Positions 1 to 11,910 of a stretch of 64,000 nucleotides of DNA are shown here, piece after piece (position 1 is the stretch's first letter; each line of letters opens with the position of its first letter). Origin of the DNA: Limnephilus marmoratus (taxonomy: Eukaryota; Arthropoda; Insecta; Trichoptera; Limnephilidae); assembly GCA_917880885.1 (NCBI GenBank), contig OU862928.1, positions 40,226,962-40,290,961 on the forward strand. Direction: 5' to 3'. The translations under genes were made by a program, and so were the position numbers. The notes under the pieces were generated by a model, which was not told where the DNA came from, did no database searches, and saw nothing but the letters and a program-made list of their open reading frames with translations.

Positions 1-516
1 GTATTTTCCGTACTAAAAAGCATTTCTGTGTAGGAATATCACAAACATAATAATATGTTATTTGTAATAATTCTCATTCGTCATTATCCAGTGTTGCCAT
101 TAAATTGTTTATGGACGATTGCAGCACCACCATATTATTTTTTTCCAACACTTTTTGCGGTATTGTGATTTCATATCTTTGGTGGTATTTATCTATGGCA
201 TCATTTTACCTGTCACCTGTCATCGTATTATATTCGAACGCCAAGTTAATTATTTAATATCTCTTAAATTTTTGGTTAGTTTTTCAAAAAGTAATTTGAA
301 AATCAGCGGAAAAATTCGTCGTAGTCTCGTCAGCAGAAATACGTTAGTGTATACGTATTTAATCCGTTGTTTAATTCTAACTGATCACTGATGGCAGTAA
401 CTCCAGTTAATCTAAGTTGTCGCCTCGTGGGCCTTTTATGCAATTCACTAATTCTCAATCACAATAAGACTGTCGAAATTGGAAAATCGATTGTTAAGAA
501 ATCATTCACTTCATAG
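1..516. other. AT-rich sequence, no recognised feature
   Basis: I see no convincing gene or repeat boundary here. The one 90-codon open frame (119-391) has no recognisable domain and no codon pattern that sets it apart from chance. Confidence 0.4.
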
Positions 517-1538
517 GTAAATATCGGTTCGGATTGGCCACGCTTATTACGAATATTTTTTAGAAAAAAACTTTAGATTCGCCTTAATTACTATAAAAGG
601 AAACTTTTTGGCTTTGGGGTGGCGGAAAATAACGCATTTTAATTTTCAATTGCATAAAACCAAAATTCACTTCGCGAAACGACACAGCGAAAATCCGCGG
701 CCATATCTGTCACTGTGTGTTGTGTGTTGTGTTGGATTGGTATCCCTGATACAAACTAGAGCTAGATCTATACGACTGTAGCTGACTTCGTGAATACATG
801 AAAAGGCGCGTAATTATGAAAAACAGAATTAATAATAATATAATGTAAACTAACCTCTAATCAGAATCACTTCACTGCAACGCTGTCCGAAACGTTGGCT
901 AAAGGAGGTAGGTGGCGCAACACGGCATAACACCTCAAAAACAAAAATATTCTGAAACCAATTGTGTTTTATGTACAATAGGTTTTCAGACAAGTTTTTT
1001 TAACTTTAAAAACTTTTTTTTACTTCGAAAATTTTTTTTTACATTGAAAAAAATTTTGTTACATTGAAAATTATTTTTTTAAGTAAAAAAAAAAAACGCC
1101 GCGTTTTTTTTTTTCTATGTAAAAAAACTTGCCTAAAGGCCTTTATTCATTTAATATTCTAAATTTCGTAATAACAAATATATAAACGAATAGAGGTTTT
1201 TTAACATAATAATTCTGCTGCGTTTTCATAATTTGGCGGTACTTCATGTAGGTATCCCACGAAGTCAGCTACAGTCGTATTAGCTCTTGTTAATTTATCA
1301 AGGATACCAATATAACACAACGCAACAGTCACAACAGTGACAGAGATGGCCGCGGATTTTCGCTGTGTCGTTTCGCGAAGTGAATTTTGGTTTTATGCAA
1401 TTGAAAATTAAAATGCGTTATTTTCCGCCGCCCCAAAGCCAAAAAGTTTCCTTTTATAGTAATTAAGGCGAATCTAAAGTTTTTTTCTGAAAAATATTCG
1501 TAATAAGCGTGGCCAATCCGAACCGATAATTACCAAAA
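517..1538. repeat. Foldback element with long inverted arms
   Basis: The left arm (about 517-805) reappears as its reverse complement at about 1237-1538. The outer ends read GGTAAATATCGG on the left and CCGATAATTACC on the right. The centre is A/T-rich with runs of A and T and has no reading frame. I could not find a convincing target-site duplication, so the superfamily is unassigned. A stretch at about 882-936 matches the reverse complement of about 40613-40690, inside a hAT element elsewhere in the window. Confidence 0.75.
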
Positions 1539-1972
1539 AAACATTTAATGCAGAGCACTCAATGAAATTGTCGTCGAGAAAACATCTGTCAAAATTTTGT
1601 CTCGCCGTAAAAAAAATTGTCAGTTATAATTATTTCAGGCAGTTCTCCATTCTTTTGTTCTTATTCATTTTACTTTTGAAGCAGCAATCAGTACAAATAA
1701 CAATCAGTCGAAAACAGTGCGTCTAGGCGGTATTCAAACGATTCGAAATAACAGTCCGTATTTCATAGATTGCAATAGACATCGCATCCATACTTATGTA
1801 GACCGCCTGACAACGACTCATTTTTATCAATAAAAAAATCTTATGACGGAGTAGTGTCTTTTGGGTGTGGGTGGTTTGTATATTTATGTTTGTACCCCAT
1901 TTCCTTCAATGGGGCTTATCCTGCGGAGCGATTCTCTAAAAAAAGTGAGGTGAGATGAATAAAAAGTGAAAT
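1539..1972. other. Unassigned intergenic sequence
   Basis: This AT-rich spacer lies between the foldback element and the palindrome. I see no gene, RNA or clear repeat in it. Confidence 0.35.
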
Positions 1973-2028
1973 GGGCTGTCAGATTTGTGCATAGATTTGT
2001 GCAATTTTGTGTAATTTTCTATGGTTTT

Positions 2029-2387
2029 CATCATTCACTAAATACAAACAAGTCTTAGTAGAATCTATATCAAAAAGAAGAACAACAAATTTAATTAATC
2101 CAACTGAATAGCTCTGCTTCGAATCATTTCACATGTACTTTACTTTTCCCAGTCTACATTTTTTTCCATCTTGCATAGTGGAGTATTTTGTTTTTATTTC
2201 AATTTGTTTTTTATTGTATTTTTGTTTTAGATTTGGTTATGATTTTGATTTTGTTTTTGTTTTGTTTATGTATTTGTTTTTTTAAATTTTGTTATGCACA
2301 TTTAAATTTAGATGTTCTTTGTTAAAAAAAAAATGCATGTAAAAGCCCAGCCGGGCGTGAAATTCAATAAATAAATAAATAAATAAA
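2029..2387 (+). mobile_element. LINE 3' tail inserted in left palindrome arm
   Basis: This block interrupts the left arm: flanking sequence that is contiguous in the right arm (near 6868-6880) is split here. It ends in a run of AATA units after an AAGCCCAGCCGGGCG stem, a typical non-LTR retrotransposon 3' end. No coding sequence remains, so it is heavily 5' truncated. Confidence 0.6.
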
Positions 2388-2757
2388 ACGTCAATTTCCT
2401 TTTCAATGCTAACTTCGTCGGTTTTAAGTGGTTTAAAATACGAAATACTGTAAGAATGCATGATTATTTATCCACTAATGTATGTTTAAAGTTGTATACC
2501 AAGGATTTGACGTTTGCAAAATTTCGTTTCAATTCAAATTCGCATGAATTAGGTAGTTTGTAAAAATTATTCTAAAAATCTATTTTTTTGTACGTAAATA
2601 GTTGTTTCTTCTACTAATTTTTGAAATGAAGTGTAATTTCCATAATCTTTGCCTAAAAGTGCGGCGGTTAGCGGTTTTTTCGTCCCCAAATATTCAATTG
2701 TTCTACAGATGTTGATTTGCCATCGAGATATGTATTAAGCTCCTATTTCTTCAACAG

Positions 2758-2955
2758 ATGTCTAGTAGGAGCCGTGCGACGAGCGGGCAGCTGGAGATGA
2801 TGATTAGTCGGCTGGAAGAGAGACCGACAATGACTTCGGGGCGGCAGCAGGGAAACGATGGCCGCATCAATAACGAATTGGAGTGGTCTTCCCTGGCGGT
2901 CGACCTGAATGCTATGAAGCTCGGGTGCACGAAGAGTGGCGACAAGTGGCAATAG
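2758..2955 (+). pseudogene. Myb/SANT-like domain relic, exon 1 (left arm)
   Basis: The frame reads SSRSRATSGQLEMMI, then a Trp/Leu-spaced helical stretch ending in KSGDKWQ. This fits the first part of the Myb/SANT-like domain found in the accessory protein of Harbinger transposons (pattern QLE...L..LN..G..KS..KW). A GTATGC donor follows directly, but a TAG sits at the junction in both arms, so the copy is probably dead. The 6326-6520 segment on the other strand is the mirrored copy. Confidence 0.55.
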
Positions 2956-2998
2956 GTATGCATTCATTATATTATTACCACTACTATTATGTTTCTAT

Positions 2999-3440
2999 GG
3001 AGGTGTCTACTAATATCTACAGGAATTCCAAAAACTGAAATAATATCTATGAGAACCAAAGTGTTGACAAATATCTACAGCTCAAACTGTTGACTAATAT
3101 CTATGAGAACCAAAGTGTTGATGAATATCTACAGCACTGGCAGTGGTTGGATTTGCAATTATGTATAGCATATTGGAATAACGTAATTTTGCGTATGCAG
3201 TTTAAAAAACTTAATTTATGTAAGTATGTATGTAAAAATCCCTAATATTGGACACATTTAGCTGATTAGTCCAACCTACGCTCTGTAGATATTAGTCAAC
3301 ACTGGGACCGTCGTAGATATTCATCCGACCTTAGCTCTGTAGATATTAGTCAACACTCTGAAGTTCGTAGATATTAGTTCAACATATGAGCTGTAGATAT
3401 TCGTCCGACATACAGGCTGTAGATATTAGTATCTGGAGTC
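2999..3440. mobile_element. Small hAT-like element rich in GTAGATATTAGTC motifs
   Basis: The 442-bp block is flanked by the 8-bp direct repeat GTTTCTAT (2991-2998 and 3441-3448), and the empty site is preserved in the right arm near 6285. Within it about eleven variants of GTAGATATTAGTC occur. They lie in one orientation at 3005-3140 and in the opposite one at 3280-3432, and both ends close on the motif. An 8-bp duplication is the hAT signature. There is no coding capacity. Confidence 0.7.
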
Positions 3441-3576
3441 GTTTCTATTATTGCAACGAGGTACGGACTTCAATTGGATTACGGATTGAAATAAAAAAAT
3501 TATATTTATATTCTTTATTGATATAATTTGAATTTTATTATATTTTCTGTAGTACAAAAATGTCTCTTTATTTCAG

Positions 3577-3752
3577 ACGTGGAGGGATCAGAGAAATGGC
3601 GTCAAAAAAAAGCATCTGGCTTGCGATCGGAGATGATGAAGAGCGGAGGTGGCCCCAGCCAGGCACAACCCTTGACTCCGTTGGAGGAAAGGATCCTGGC
3701 CATCATTGCGGCCGAGGCAGTATATGGACGTACTGCCACGGAGTCCGTACCT
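3577..3752 (+). pseudogene. Myb/SANT-like protein relic, exon 2 (left arm)
   Basis: After a TTTCAG acceptor the frame starts TWRDQRNGVKKK, continuing the Myb/SANT domain. It then shifts at an A-run into GLRSEMMKSGGGPSQ and a Leu/Ile-rich helix (PLTPLEERILAII), before a CCT|GTAAGT donor. Frame loss at the A-run marks it as a relic. The mirrored copy is at 5977-6152. Confidence 0.55.
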
Positions 3753-4720
3753 GTAAGTTAACTAATTATTACTGTCATAGTATACATGAGTATTTCACCA
3801 TCCTCTTGATAGCTTACCCATAGGCCATAGGAATATGTATATTTTAGAATTCCAATTTAAGATTTATTTCCTTATAAAGTCGGAGCTTACTATTCTACAC
3901 CTACTCGAACTTGAGAACGGTGACTACAAATCGGATAAGTTAGCCAAGTTTTCTACCTATAGCAAAGTATTTATTCATTATTTATTAGTATACATTATCC
4001 TACGGATAAGCTATCAAGAGGATGGTGAAATACCCCCTAAGTAAGTTATTGTCATCTCTTAAGCTTAATAATATAGTTATATTATTATGAAAATCGTGTT
4101 GACATAAAAGTGTAGCTGGAGAATATGTTGTAAATAGACTGAGTTGTTTGGCGGTCCGTTCTCTCTGCCTACCCCTGCGGTGAAATGACTTGATGTTTAG
4201 ACAATTAGTAAATTACCAACGGTTCCCGCTTTTAGTTGCAAATTGTTTAGAACTTCATTGTTGATATCATTCATCGTCATGCAATATAAAAATACTATGT
4301 GACCCGGTCACGCCATCATTAATTTGGATACATATCAAATCCACACCGCCCGCTTGCCAGCCCGCTCCCTTTATATACTATATTATTACAGCACCCTTGA
4401 GGTGATTTTTCACAAAAACGGCGATATACAAATTATCCAATTATTATATCAACCAATTAAAACAAAACCCTGATGCCTAAACCTACCTCATGAATCACTC
4501 TATCTATTGGTGAAAACCTCATGAAAACCCATTGCGTAGTTTAAAAGATCTAAGCGTACAGACAGCAGGAGCGACTTTGCTTTATACTGTGTAATAGATA
4601 ACTGCTTGTGGTATATTTGATGCAGCTTTCAAAGAGAATACAAGGGTGTGCATTGCTCAGATACAAGATAAGCTAATACCTTTCGACTGTTGTTGTATTT
4701 TGTTTTTATTTTGCAAAGTT

Positions 4721-5220
4721 NNNNNNNNNNNNNNNNNNNNNNNNNNNNNNNNNNNNNNNNNNNNNNNNNNNNNNNNNNNNNNNNNNNNNNNNNNNNNNNN
4801 NNNNNNNNNNNNNNNNNNNNNNNNNNNNNNNNNNNNNNNNNNNNNNNNNNNNNNNNNNNNNNNNNNNNNNNNNNNNNNNNNNNNNNNNNNNNNNNNNNNN
4901 NNNNNNNNNNNNNNNNNNNNNNNNNNNNNNNNNNNNNNNNNNNNNNNNNNNNNNNNNNNNNNNNNNNNNNNNNNNNNNNNNNNNNNNNNNNNNNNNNNNN
5001 NNNNNNNNNNNNNNNNNNNNNNNNNNNNNNNNNNNNNNNNNNNNNNNNNNNNNNNNNNNNNNNNNNNNNNNNNNNNNNNNNNNNNNNNNNNNNNNNNNNN
5101 NNNNNNNNNNNNNNNNNNNNNNNNNNNNNNNNNNNNNNNNNNNNNNNNNNNNNNNNNNNNNNNNNNNNNNNNNNNNNNNNNNNNNNNNNNNNNNNNNNNN
5201 NNNNNNNNNNNNNNNNNNNN
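4721..5220. other. Assembly gap of exactly 500 N
   Basis: Exactly 500 unknown bases, probably a placeholder of arbitrary length. It sits at the centre of the palindrome. The right arm resumes directly at the gap edge, while on the left about 135 bases beyond the last matching base are present. Any reading frame crossing this gap is meaningless. Confidence 0.98.
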
Positions 5221-5976
5221 ATAAAGCAAAGTCGCTCCCGCTGTCTGTACGCTTAGATCTTTTAAACTACGCAATGGGTTTTCATGAGGTTTTCACCAAT
5301 AGATAGAGTGATTCATGAGGTAGGTTTAGGCATCAGGGTTTTGTTTTAATTGGTTGATATAATAATAATTGGATGATTTGTATAGCGCTGTTTTTGTGAA
5401 AAATCACCTCAAGGGTGCTGTAATAATATAATATATAAAGGGAGCAGGCTGGCAAGCGGGCGGTGTGGATTTGATATGTATCCAAATTAACAGATGGCGT
5501 TGGTTATAAAGGTTGGGTAATGGCGTTGTGTTTCGTTAGCCACAGCATTGTGTGACCGGGTCACATAGTATTTTTATATTGCACGTCGATGAATGATATC
5601 AACAATGAAGTTCTAAACAATTTGCAACTAAAAGCAGGAACCGTTGATACTTTACTAACTGTCTAACCATCAAGTCATTTCATAATAACTTACTTAGGGG
5701 GTATTTCATCATCCTCTTGATAGCTTATCAGTAAGATAATATATACTAATAAATAATGAATAAATACTTCGCTATAGGTAGAAAACTTGGCTAACTTATT
5801 CGATTTGTAGTCACCATTCTCAAGTTCGAGTAGGTATAGAATAGTAAGCTCCGACTTTATAAGGAAATAAATCTTAAATTGGAATTCGAAAATATACATA
5901 TTCCTATGGCCTATGGGTAAGCTATCAAGAGGATGGTGAAATACTTCCATATGACAGTAATAATTAGTTAACTTAC

Positions 5977-6152
5977 AGGTACGGACTACGTGGCAGTACG
6001 TCCATATACTGCCTTGGCCGCAATGATGTCTAGGACCCTTTTCTCCAACGGAGTCAAGGGCTGTGCCTGGCTGGGGCCACCTCCGCTCTTCATCATCTCC
6101 GATCGCAAGCCAGATGCTTTTTTTTTATGCCATTTTTCTGATCCCTCCACGT
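5977..6152 (-). pseudogene. Myb/SANT-like protein relic, exon 2 (right arm)
   Basis: Mirror image of the left-arm exon at 3577-3752, with the same acceptor and donor on the minus strand and the same A-run frame problem. Confidence 0.5.
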
Positions 6153-6325
6153 CTGAAATAAAGAGACATTTTTGTACTACAGAAAATATAATAAAATTCT
6201 AATTATATCAATAAAAAATGTAAATATAATTTTTTTTTATTTCAATCCGTAATCCAATTGAAGTCCGTACCTCGTTGCAATAATAGAAATATAACAGTGG
6301 TAATAATATAATGAGTGCATACCTA

Positions 6326-6520
6326 TTGCCACTTGTCGCCACTCTGCACCCCAGCTCCATAGCATTCAGGTCGAATGCCAGGGAAGACCACGCCGATTCG
6401 TTATTGATGCGGCCATTGTTTCCCTGCTACCGCCCCGAAGTCATTGTCGGTCTCTCTTCCAGTCGACTAATCATCATCTCCAGCTGCCCGCTCGTCGCAC
6501 GGCTCCTACTAGACATCTGT
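6326..6520 (-). pseudogene. Myb/SANT-like domain relic, exon 1 (right arm)
   Basis: Mirror image of 2758-2955 with several substitutions, including a premature stop after the conserved TSGR. It is more decayed than the left copy. Confidence 0.5.
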
Positions 6521-6923
6521 TGAAGAAATAGGAGCTTAATACATATTTCGATGGCAAATCTACATCTGTAGAACAATTGAATATTTGGGGACGAAAAAAC
6601 CGCTATCTTAAATTACACTTCATTTTAAAAATTAGTACAAGAAACAACTATTTACGTACAAAAAATAGGTTTTTAGGTTAATTTTGAAAAACTACCTAAT
6701 TCATGCGAATTTGAATTGAAACGAAATTTTGCAAACCTCAAATCCTCGGTATACAACTTTAAACATACATTAGTGGATAAATAATCGTGCATTCTTACAG
6801 TATTTCGTGTTTTAAACTACTGAAAACCGGCGAAATTAGCATTGAAAAGGCAATTGACATTTCGACAACCATAGAAAATTACACAAAATTGCAGAAATCT
6901 ATGCACAAATCTGACAGCACATC

Positions 6924-7729
6924 TCGTACGAGATCGATCTCGTATCACAATAATTAGGAAATCGCTCTGCTGAGCGCTTTATGCGCACATCAACCATAGA
7001 CAATGCACATCTTACGCCGTAACCGCTCCTGAGGCGATATGCCAACAGTTAAGCGCCCCCCACTCCGACGAAAACAGGAGAGGGGGTCATTTTAATTACG
7101 GAGCTGCCAAGACCGGTGGGTGACAGATGTCAAGTTCATAGATTCAGTAGGTACAAAAAATGCGCACTCCTTGGCCGCTCGCTAATTCAACTGACCCCCT
7201 CTCCTACCATAGGAAGAAATATTTTATCTGCGCCGTGTGAACGGCATGAAACATAAGCGCTCGCGGTTCAACAGATACCTGATAGCGGTTATATTAGATG
7301 TCTGAACACCCCTTAAAGCGCTCAGGTGTGAACGGTCTGAAGGGATTGTATGGAGAGCGATATGTGGCGTGCTATGATCTTTTATATTTATATGCTCAAT
7401 GTGAACGAGCTCTTAAAGAGATTCCGACACTATCAATAGCAATTTCTTTCAAGCACGTAGTTTTTTGTTAAGCTGGCAGCACTGCGCGTAGTTTTCGTTT
7501 GAGCCAAGCGTTTTGACAGTCTACCGAGGACGCTAGAAGCAAGCTTCAATAATCTACGTGCTGGCGGCGAGCTTGATGCGAATTGATATATATTTTTTTT
7601 AATTATTTGTTTGGCTATCACTCATTAAAGGTGATCTTGGCCATTTCTTGAAATTAATTACATTTTCGAAACAATCGCAGAATCATAAAATAGGGCCCCA
7701 TGTTACCATGTACATTAATTAATTAAAAT
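6924..7729. other. Unassigned spacer with short inverted repeats
   Basis: I find no gene. Short inverted repeats occur, for example CAGGAGAGGGGGTCA near 7074 against TGACCCCCTCTCCT near 7191, suggesting an old small element. Confidence 0.35.
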
Positions 7730-10700
7730 ATATGTCTCACTGAAACATGGCTTAACAATTCAATATTTAATGAGGAACTTTTCGATCCAAGATACCATGT
7801 TTACAGAAGAGATAGAGATTACCATAACCTCAAACAGAATCGCGGTGGTGGAGTTTTAATCGCAGTAAAAAATAAATTAATTTCTGAACAAAAAATAGAA
7901 TGGGGATCAGAGGCGGAAGACATATGGGTAACGATTTCACTTCCCGGTAAAAAAATTCACATATGCACTTCATATATTGCACCTGACAGTAAACACCTCA
8001 TAAATATTATGTCTCACATAAACAAAACATCACAAATTATGACAGATAACAACAATAATGATAGTTTCATTTTGGTAGGAGATTACAACCTATCTCACTT
8101 ACATTGGCTACCAATTAATGAGAACTGTGATTATATGTGTACTGAACCAATCAATTCATTGAATCCCGCCCATTTGAACTTTACACAATTTTTATCATTT
8201 AATAATCTGAAACAATATAACTCTCAGAGTAATAGTATAAATAATCGCATTCTCGACTTAGCTGTAAGCAACATACCACTGAAAATTAGGCACAATAATA
8301 TCTCATTAGTACCAGAAGATATTTATCATAAAACACTGCTAATTTCAATTCCTATTAAAAAAAAAAATAAAAACCTGAAAACTAACGCAAAACACATATT
8401 ACTATACAGAAAAGCGGAATATTCAATAATAAACACAAAATTAAACGAAATTGATTGGGATCATAAACTTAACCATTTGAATACTCAACCCGCAACTGAC
8501 GTCTTCTACAACATATTAAACAACATTAAAATAAATTATGTACCAACTAAACCAGCTAAAAATTGTAATTATCCGCCGTGGTACACATCATCTTTCATAA
8601 AAATAATTAAAGAGAAAAATAAATACCATAAAAATTTTAAAAAATTTCAAAATCCACGTGACTATTAAACGTTTTCTCTCTTAAGATCTAGACAAAAACG
8701 TATCGCACAACAACTCTACATTTATTATATACATACTGCTGAAAATAGCTTAAATGGTAATCCTAAACTCTTCTGGAATCATTTTAATAACATGAAAAAA
8801 ACACAATCGTCTCTTCCAAGGACGATGCACCTAGATGACAAAAAATCAGAAAATGGCCAAGACATATGCAATATTTTCATGGAATATTTCCAATCAGTTT
8901 ACATAAACGATAATAACCTACCAGACTTCGACATACCAGAAAACACAAATAACATAAATATCACCACGGTCAAATTCACACGAGAAATAATCTTAAAAGA
9001 AATAAAAGCTCTTGACATATTATAAACACAAGCGCGGGGTGTGATGACATTCCCTCATACTTTATAGTTAATTGCGCGGAAACACTTGCAAAACCTCTCT
9101 GCATTATATATAATAAATCAATGAACGAAGGCACGGTACCTGAAATATGGAAAAGAGCCTATGTAACACCAATCCACAAAAATGGTGAAAAAAATAATAT
9201 TAAAAACTATCGGCCGATTTCAAAACTAACAATATTCAGTAAGTTAATGGAAAAAATTGTTTACAAATATCTAAGCCCACAACTGAATCACATCATTACA
9301 ACAAAGCAACACGGTTTTACAAAAGGTAGAAATGTGGAAAGTAACCTCGTTCTTCTTACTGAATTCATTGTCGATCACATGGACAACCGCACTCAAGTAG
9401 ATATCATTTATACAGACTTTGCCAAAGCATTTGATAAAATTAATCAAAAACTATTACTCAGAAAACTTTGGTCATTAGGTATACGTGGTAATTTATTTCG
9501 TTGGGTTACATCTTAGGGAACGTACCCAAACTACGTGACCAACTTTTTGCAATTTTTAACCCCCCCCCCCCCCCCCCCCGTGACCAAAATCCTAAGGAAC
9601 CCGCCGCTCATTTGTATGGAGCGTGACCTTTTGAAGACCCCCCCCCCCCCCTAAAAGTGTCACGTAGTATGGGTACGTTCCCTTATATACTCAAGAGATC
9701 ACAGGCAGTAGCAATAAAGGGTTTCGAATCAGATTTCAGTGAAATTTCCTCTGGGATCCAACAGGGTTCACATCTCGGACCATTATTTTTCATTTTATAT
9801 ATCAATGATTTGGTCAATGTTGTTAAATACTCTGAAATAGAATGATTTGCTGATGATGCCAAGCTATACAAGCCAATAAAAAGTCTAAACGATTGCGTCA
9901 ATTTACAACATGATTTAAACAATATATTTACCTATTGCCAACAAAATCAACTATTTCTAAATGTCTCAAAATGTCATCATATTACCTTTTCAAGAAATAA
10001 AAATAAAACATTATTTAATTATTCTATAAATAACAACAACATTGCAACAGTCTCAGATATTCGTGATCTTGGAATAACCCTTGATAGTAAACTACAATAT
10101 AACCTTCATATACAACAAATCACAAATAAAGCTGCTAAAATGTTAGGTTTTATCATGAGAAACACAAAACTTTTTAATAGTATCAACGTCATTAAGCAAC
10201 TCTACTTTGCCTACGTACGAAGTCATTTGGAGTTTGCGTCAGTTGTTTGGTCTCCATTTTATAAAATCCATACGAACAAAATTGAAGCAATTCAAAACAA
10301 ATTCCTCAAATATCTTTGTTACAAGTCATATGTAAGATTTAATAATTATGCAGAGGCAGCCTCATACTTTAAAATTGATTCATTGAGTGTACGAAGGCAT
10401 CATAAGGATGCAATATTCCTGTATAAATTAGTTAACAATAACATTCAATGCCCAGAGTTGCTAAATAAAATTCAATTTAATGTACCTGCGCGTACAACAC
10501 GCTCTTCTGTCCTGTTCAGGGTTGATCAATGCAAGACAAACTGCAAGCAAAATTCTTGTCTGAACAGACTATGCAATAGTTACAATAGCATATTATCCAA
10601 GGTGGACATTTTCAATTCCGAACCTACCAAATATAAGGGGTACATAAAAGAGTATTTCTCTGATGTTTCATGAATATGTTATGTGTCTATGTTTCTATCG

Positions 10701-11012
10701 TTTATCTTTAACTCTGTTATGATTTGATTTATATGTACAATCTGGCTTCTTATGGTTATCAATGTATTGATATTTTATGTTTTATGTAAATTTTAGTTTT
10801 ATATACTTAATCTTTTGTTTTATAAAATTTTTGATCTCATACTGCTTTATTATAAATTTATTATTTAATGTTTTTATTATGCTGTTAATCAGAGGTAAAG
10901 TCACATGGAGGAAATCCATAATTGGTTTTATTTTGGCTATACAAACATGTACAAACTGTAAAAATGTAAACTGTCGATTTCCCGAAAATAAATAAATAAA
11001 AATAAATAAAAT
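7730..11012 (+). mobile_element. Jockey-like non-LTR retrotransposon, broken
   Basis: From 7730 an apurinic-type endonuclease frame reads LTETWL, then RGGGVLIAV and VGDYNLSHLHW, the usual AP-endonuclease blocks. After a stop at 8666 and a frameshift near 9019 come reverse transcriptase blocks: NYRPIS at about 9205, TDFAKAFD at about 9414, then SSGIQQGSHLGPL and FADDAKLY at about 9740-9865. A C-terminal thumb region (10140-10673) follows. It ends in an AAATAAATAAA-type tail near 11000. An in-frame stop precedes FADD, and a small MITE splits the catalytic domain, so the copy is inactive. The endonuclease start is lost. Confidence 0.88.
9516..9682. mobile_element. Harbinger-type MITE, copy 1 (in LINE RT)
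   Basis: The 167-bp element has terminal inverted repeats GGGAACGTACCCA...TGGGTACGTTCCC and is flanked by TTA on both sides (9513-9515, 9683-9685). PIF/Harbinger elements duplicate TWA. The interior has two long C runs. Removing the element and one TTA puts the reverse transcriptase frame back in register on both sides (WVTS then YILKRSQ). A sibling lies at 36770-36925. Confidence 0.85.
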
Positions 11013-11422
11013 AAATAGTTAGCGTTCTTCGACATAAAAGAACCGATTTTTTTCAAAATTTGTTACATTTCTCACGCATCATGAAACAATTCTATAAATT
11101 AGATAAAATTAATATGAAATAAGAATTAATTGTTATTGTGTTTAATTTGTAGAAATGCATCTGATTTTAATTATTGTTTTTGTGTTTAATTTGTAGAAAA
11201 ATCAGATGGATTTCTACAAATGAATCCCTGTTTCCCTTGGTCACGCTATAACTTCAGAACCACTTTACCTATTTCATTCATATTTTTTTTAAAGTTTTCT
11301 AATACTTTGTAGAAGGTTCTTCCGGAAAGAAAAAGTAAGAAAATTGGAGGGAGGGGAAGGAATTGAAAGATTTTTTTAAGTCTTCCGATACTTTCTGGGA
11401 AGATCTTACGGAAAGAAAAATT

Positions 11423-11803
11423 GATGTAAGTAAGGCTCTTGACTCGTAAACCGAAGGTCGGGGGATCGAATCCCAACGTGTCAAATAAATTTTATTTGAT
11501 TAATTTGTGTTATTTCACAATTTTTTTCTTTAAAATAATATAAAGTATATTTGTGGCACGTTCCAGATTGGAAGATACTCTAAGTATCGCCCTGGTAGAC
11601 CACCATTCAGAATTGAAACGTTGCTTGAAATGGCATAAGCCGTGATTGGTGACCAGATCTAAATAGCCTGGTACTTCCCCACCTTCCTCTTTCCTATCTC
11701 CTTCCCCACCCCACTACCATCAGCCTCACAACATACCCCGATCGGGGATACCATAGTCTCACTGGCTCCAGACGGGAGCAGTTGGGACTCTTGTGCAGTA
11801 TTC
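11423..11803 (+). repeat. tRNA-derived SINE, copy 1
   Basis: A Pol III B-box-like stretch (GGGGATCGAATCCC) is followed by a body with TTTGTGGCACGTTCCAG, GAAGATACTCTAAGTATCGC and CGGGGATACCATAGTCTC. The same body recurs at 30762-31198 and, inverted, at 61012-61325, where the tRNA-like head is clearest. Confidence 0.6.
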
Positions 11804-11804
11804 T

Positions 11805-11910
11805 CGGAAAGGGAATCGGGAGGTCAACGGGGACGCACTTGAAAGGACATTCAGGGAAAATTAATTTATTTCTTTGAATGGCGTTGCAACGCATGCCGGG
11901 TACCAGCTAG
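11805..11910 (+). mobile_element. Helitron 3' end
   Basis: The sequence ends in GCCGGGTACCAGCTAG followed by T. A closing CTAG after a GC-rich stem is the Helitron 3' signature. A near-identical terminus is at 47847-47850 and an inverted one at 62175. The 5' limit is not visible. Confidence 0.5.

Larger units (their letters stand above)
1973..6923. mobile_element. Harbinger-like element(s) as a 5-kb palindrome
   Basis: Sequence from about 1973 to 4585 reappears inverted from 6923 back to about 5222. The outer ends read GGGCTGTCAGATTTGTGCAT on the left and its complement on the right. Each arm carries the same two relic exons of a Myb/SANT-like DNA-binding protein, pointing inward. Such a protein accompanies the transposase in PIF/Harbinger elements; no transposase is visible, though a 500-base gap hides the centre. 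The arms differ by point changes, a hAT-like insertion and a LINE tail found only on the left, and a short segment near 5500 found only on the right. It could be one element with giant inverted arms or two elements head to head. Confidence 0.65.

Noticed and set aside
119..391. 90-codon open frame at the left edge
   Set aside because: AT-rich, no domain, no splice or promoter support.
4646..5274. Open frames of 188-205 codons on both strands
   Set aside because: They run through the 500-N gap and have no information content.
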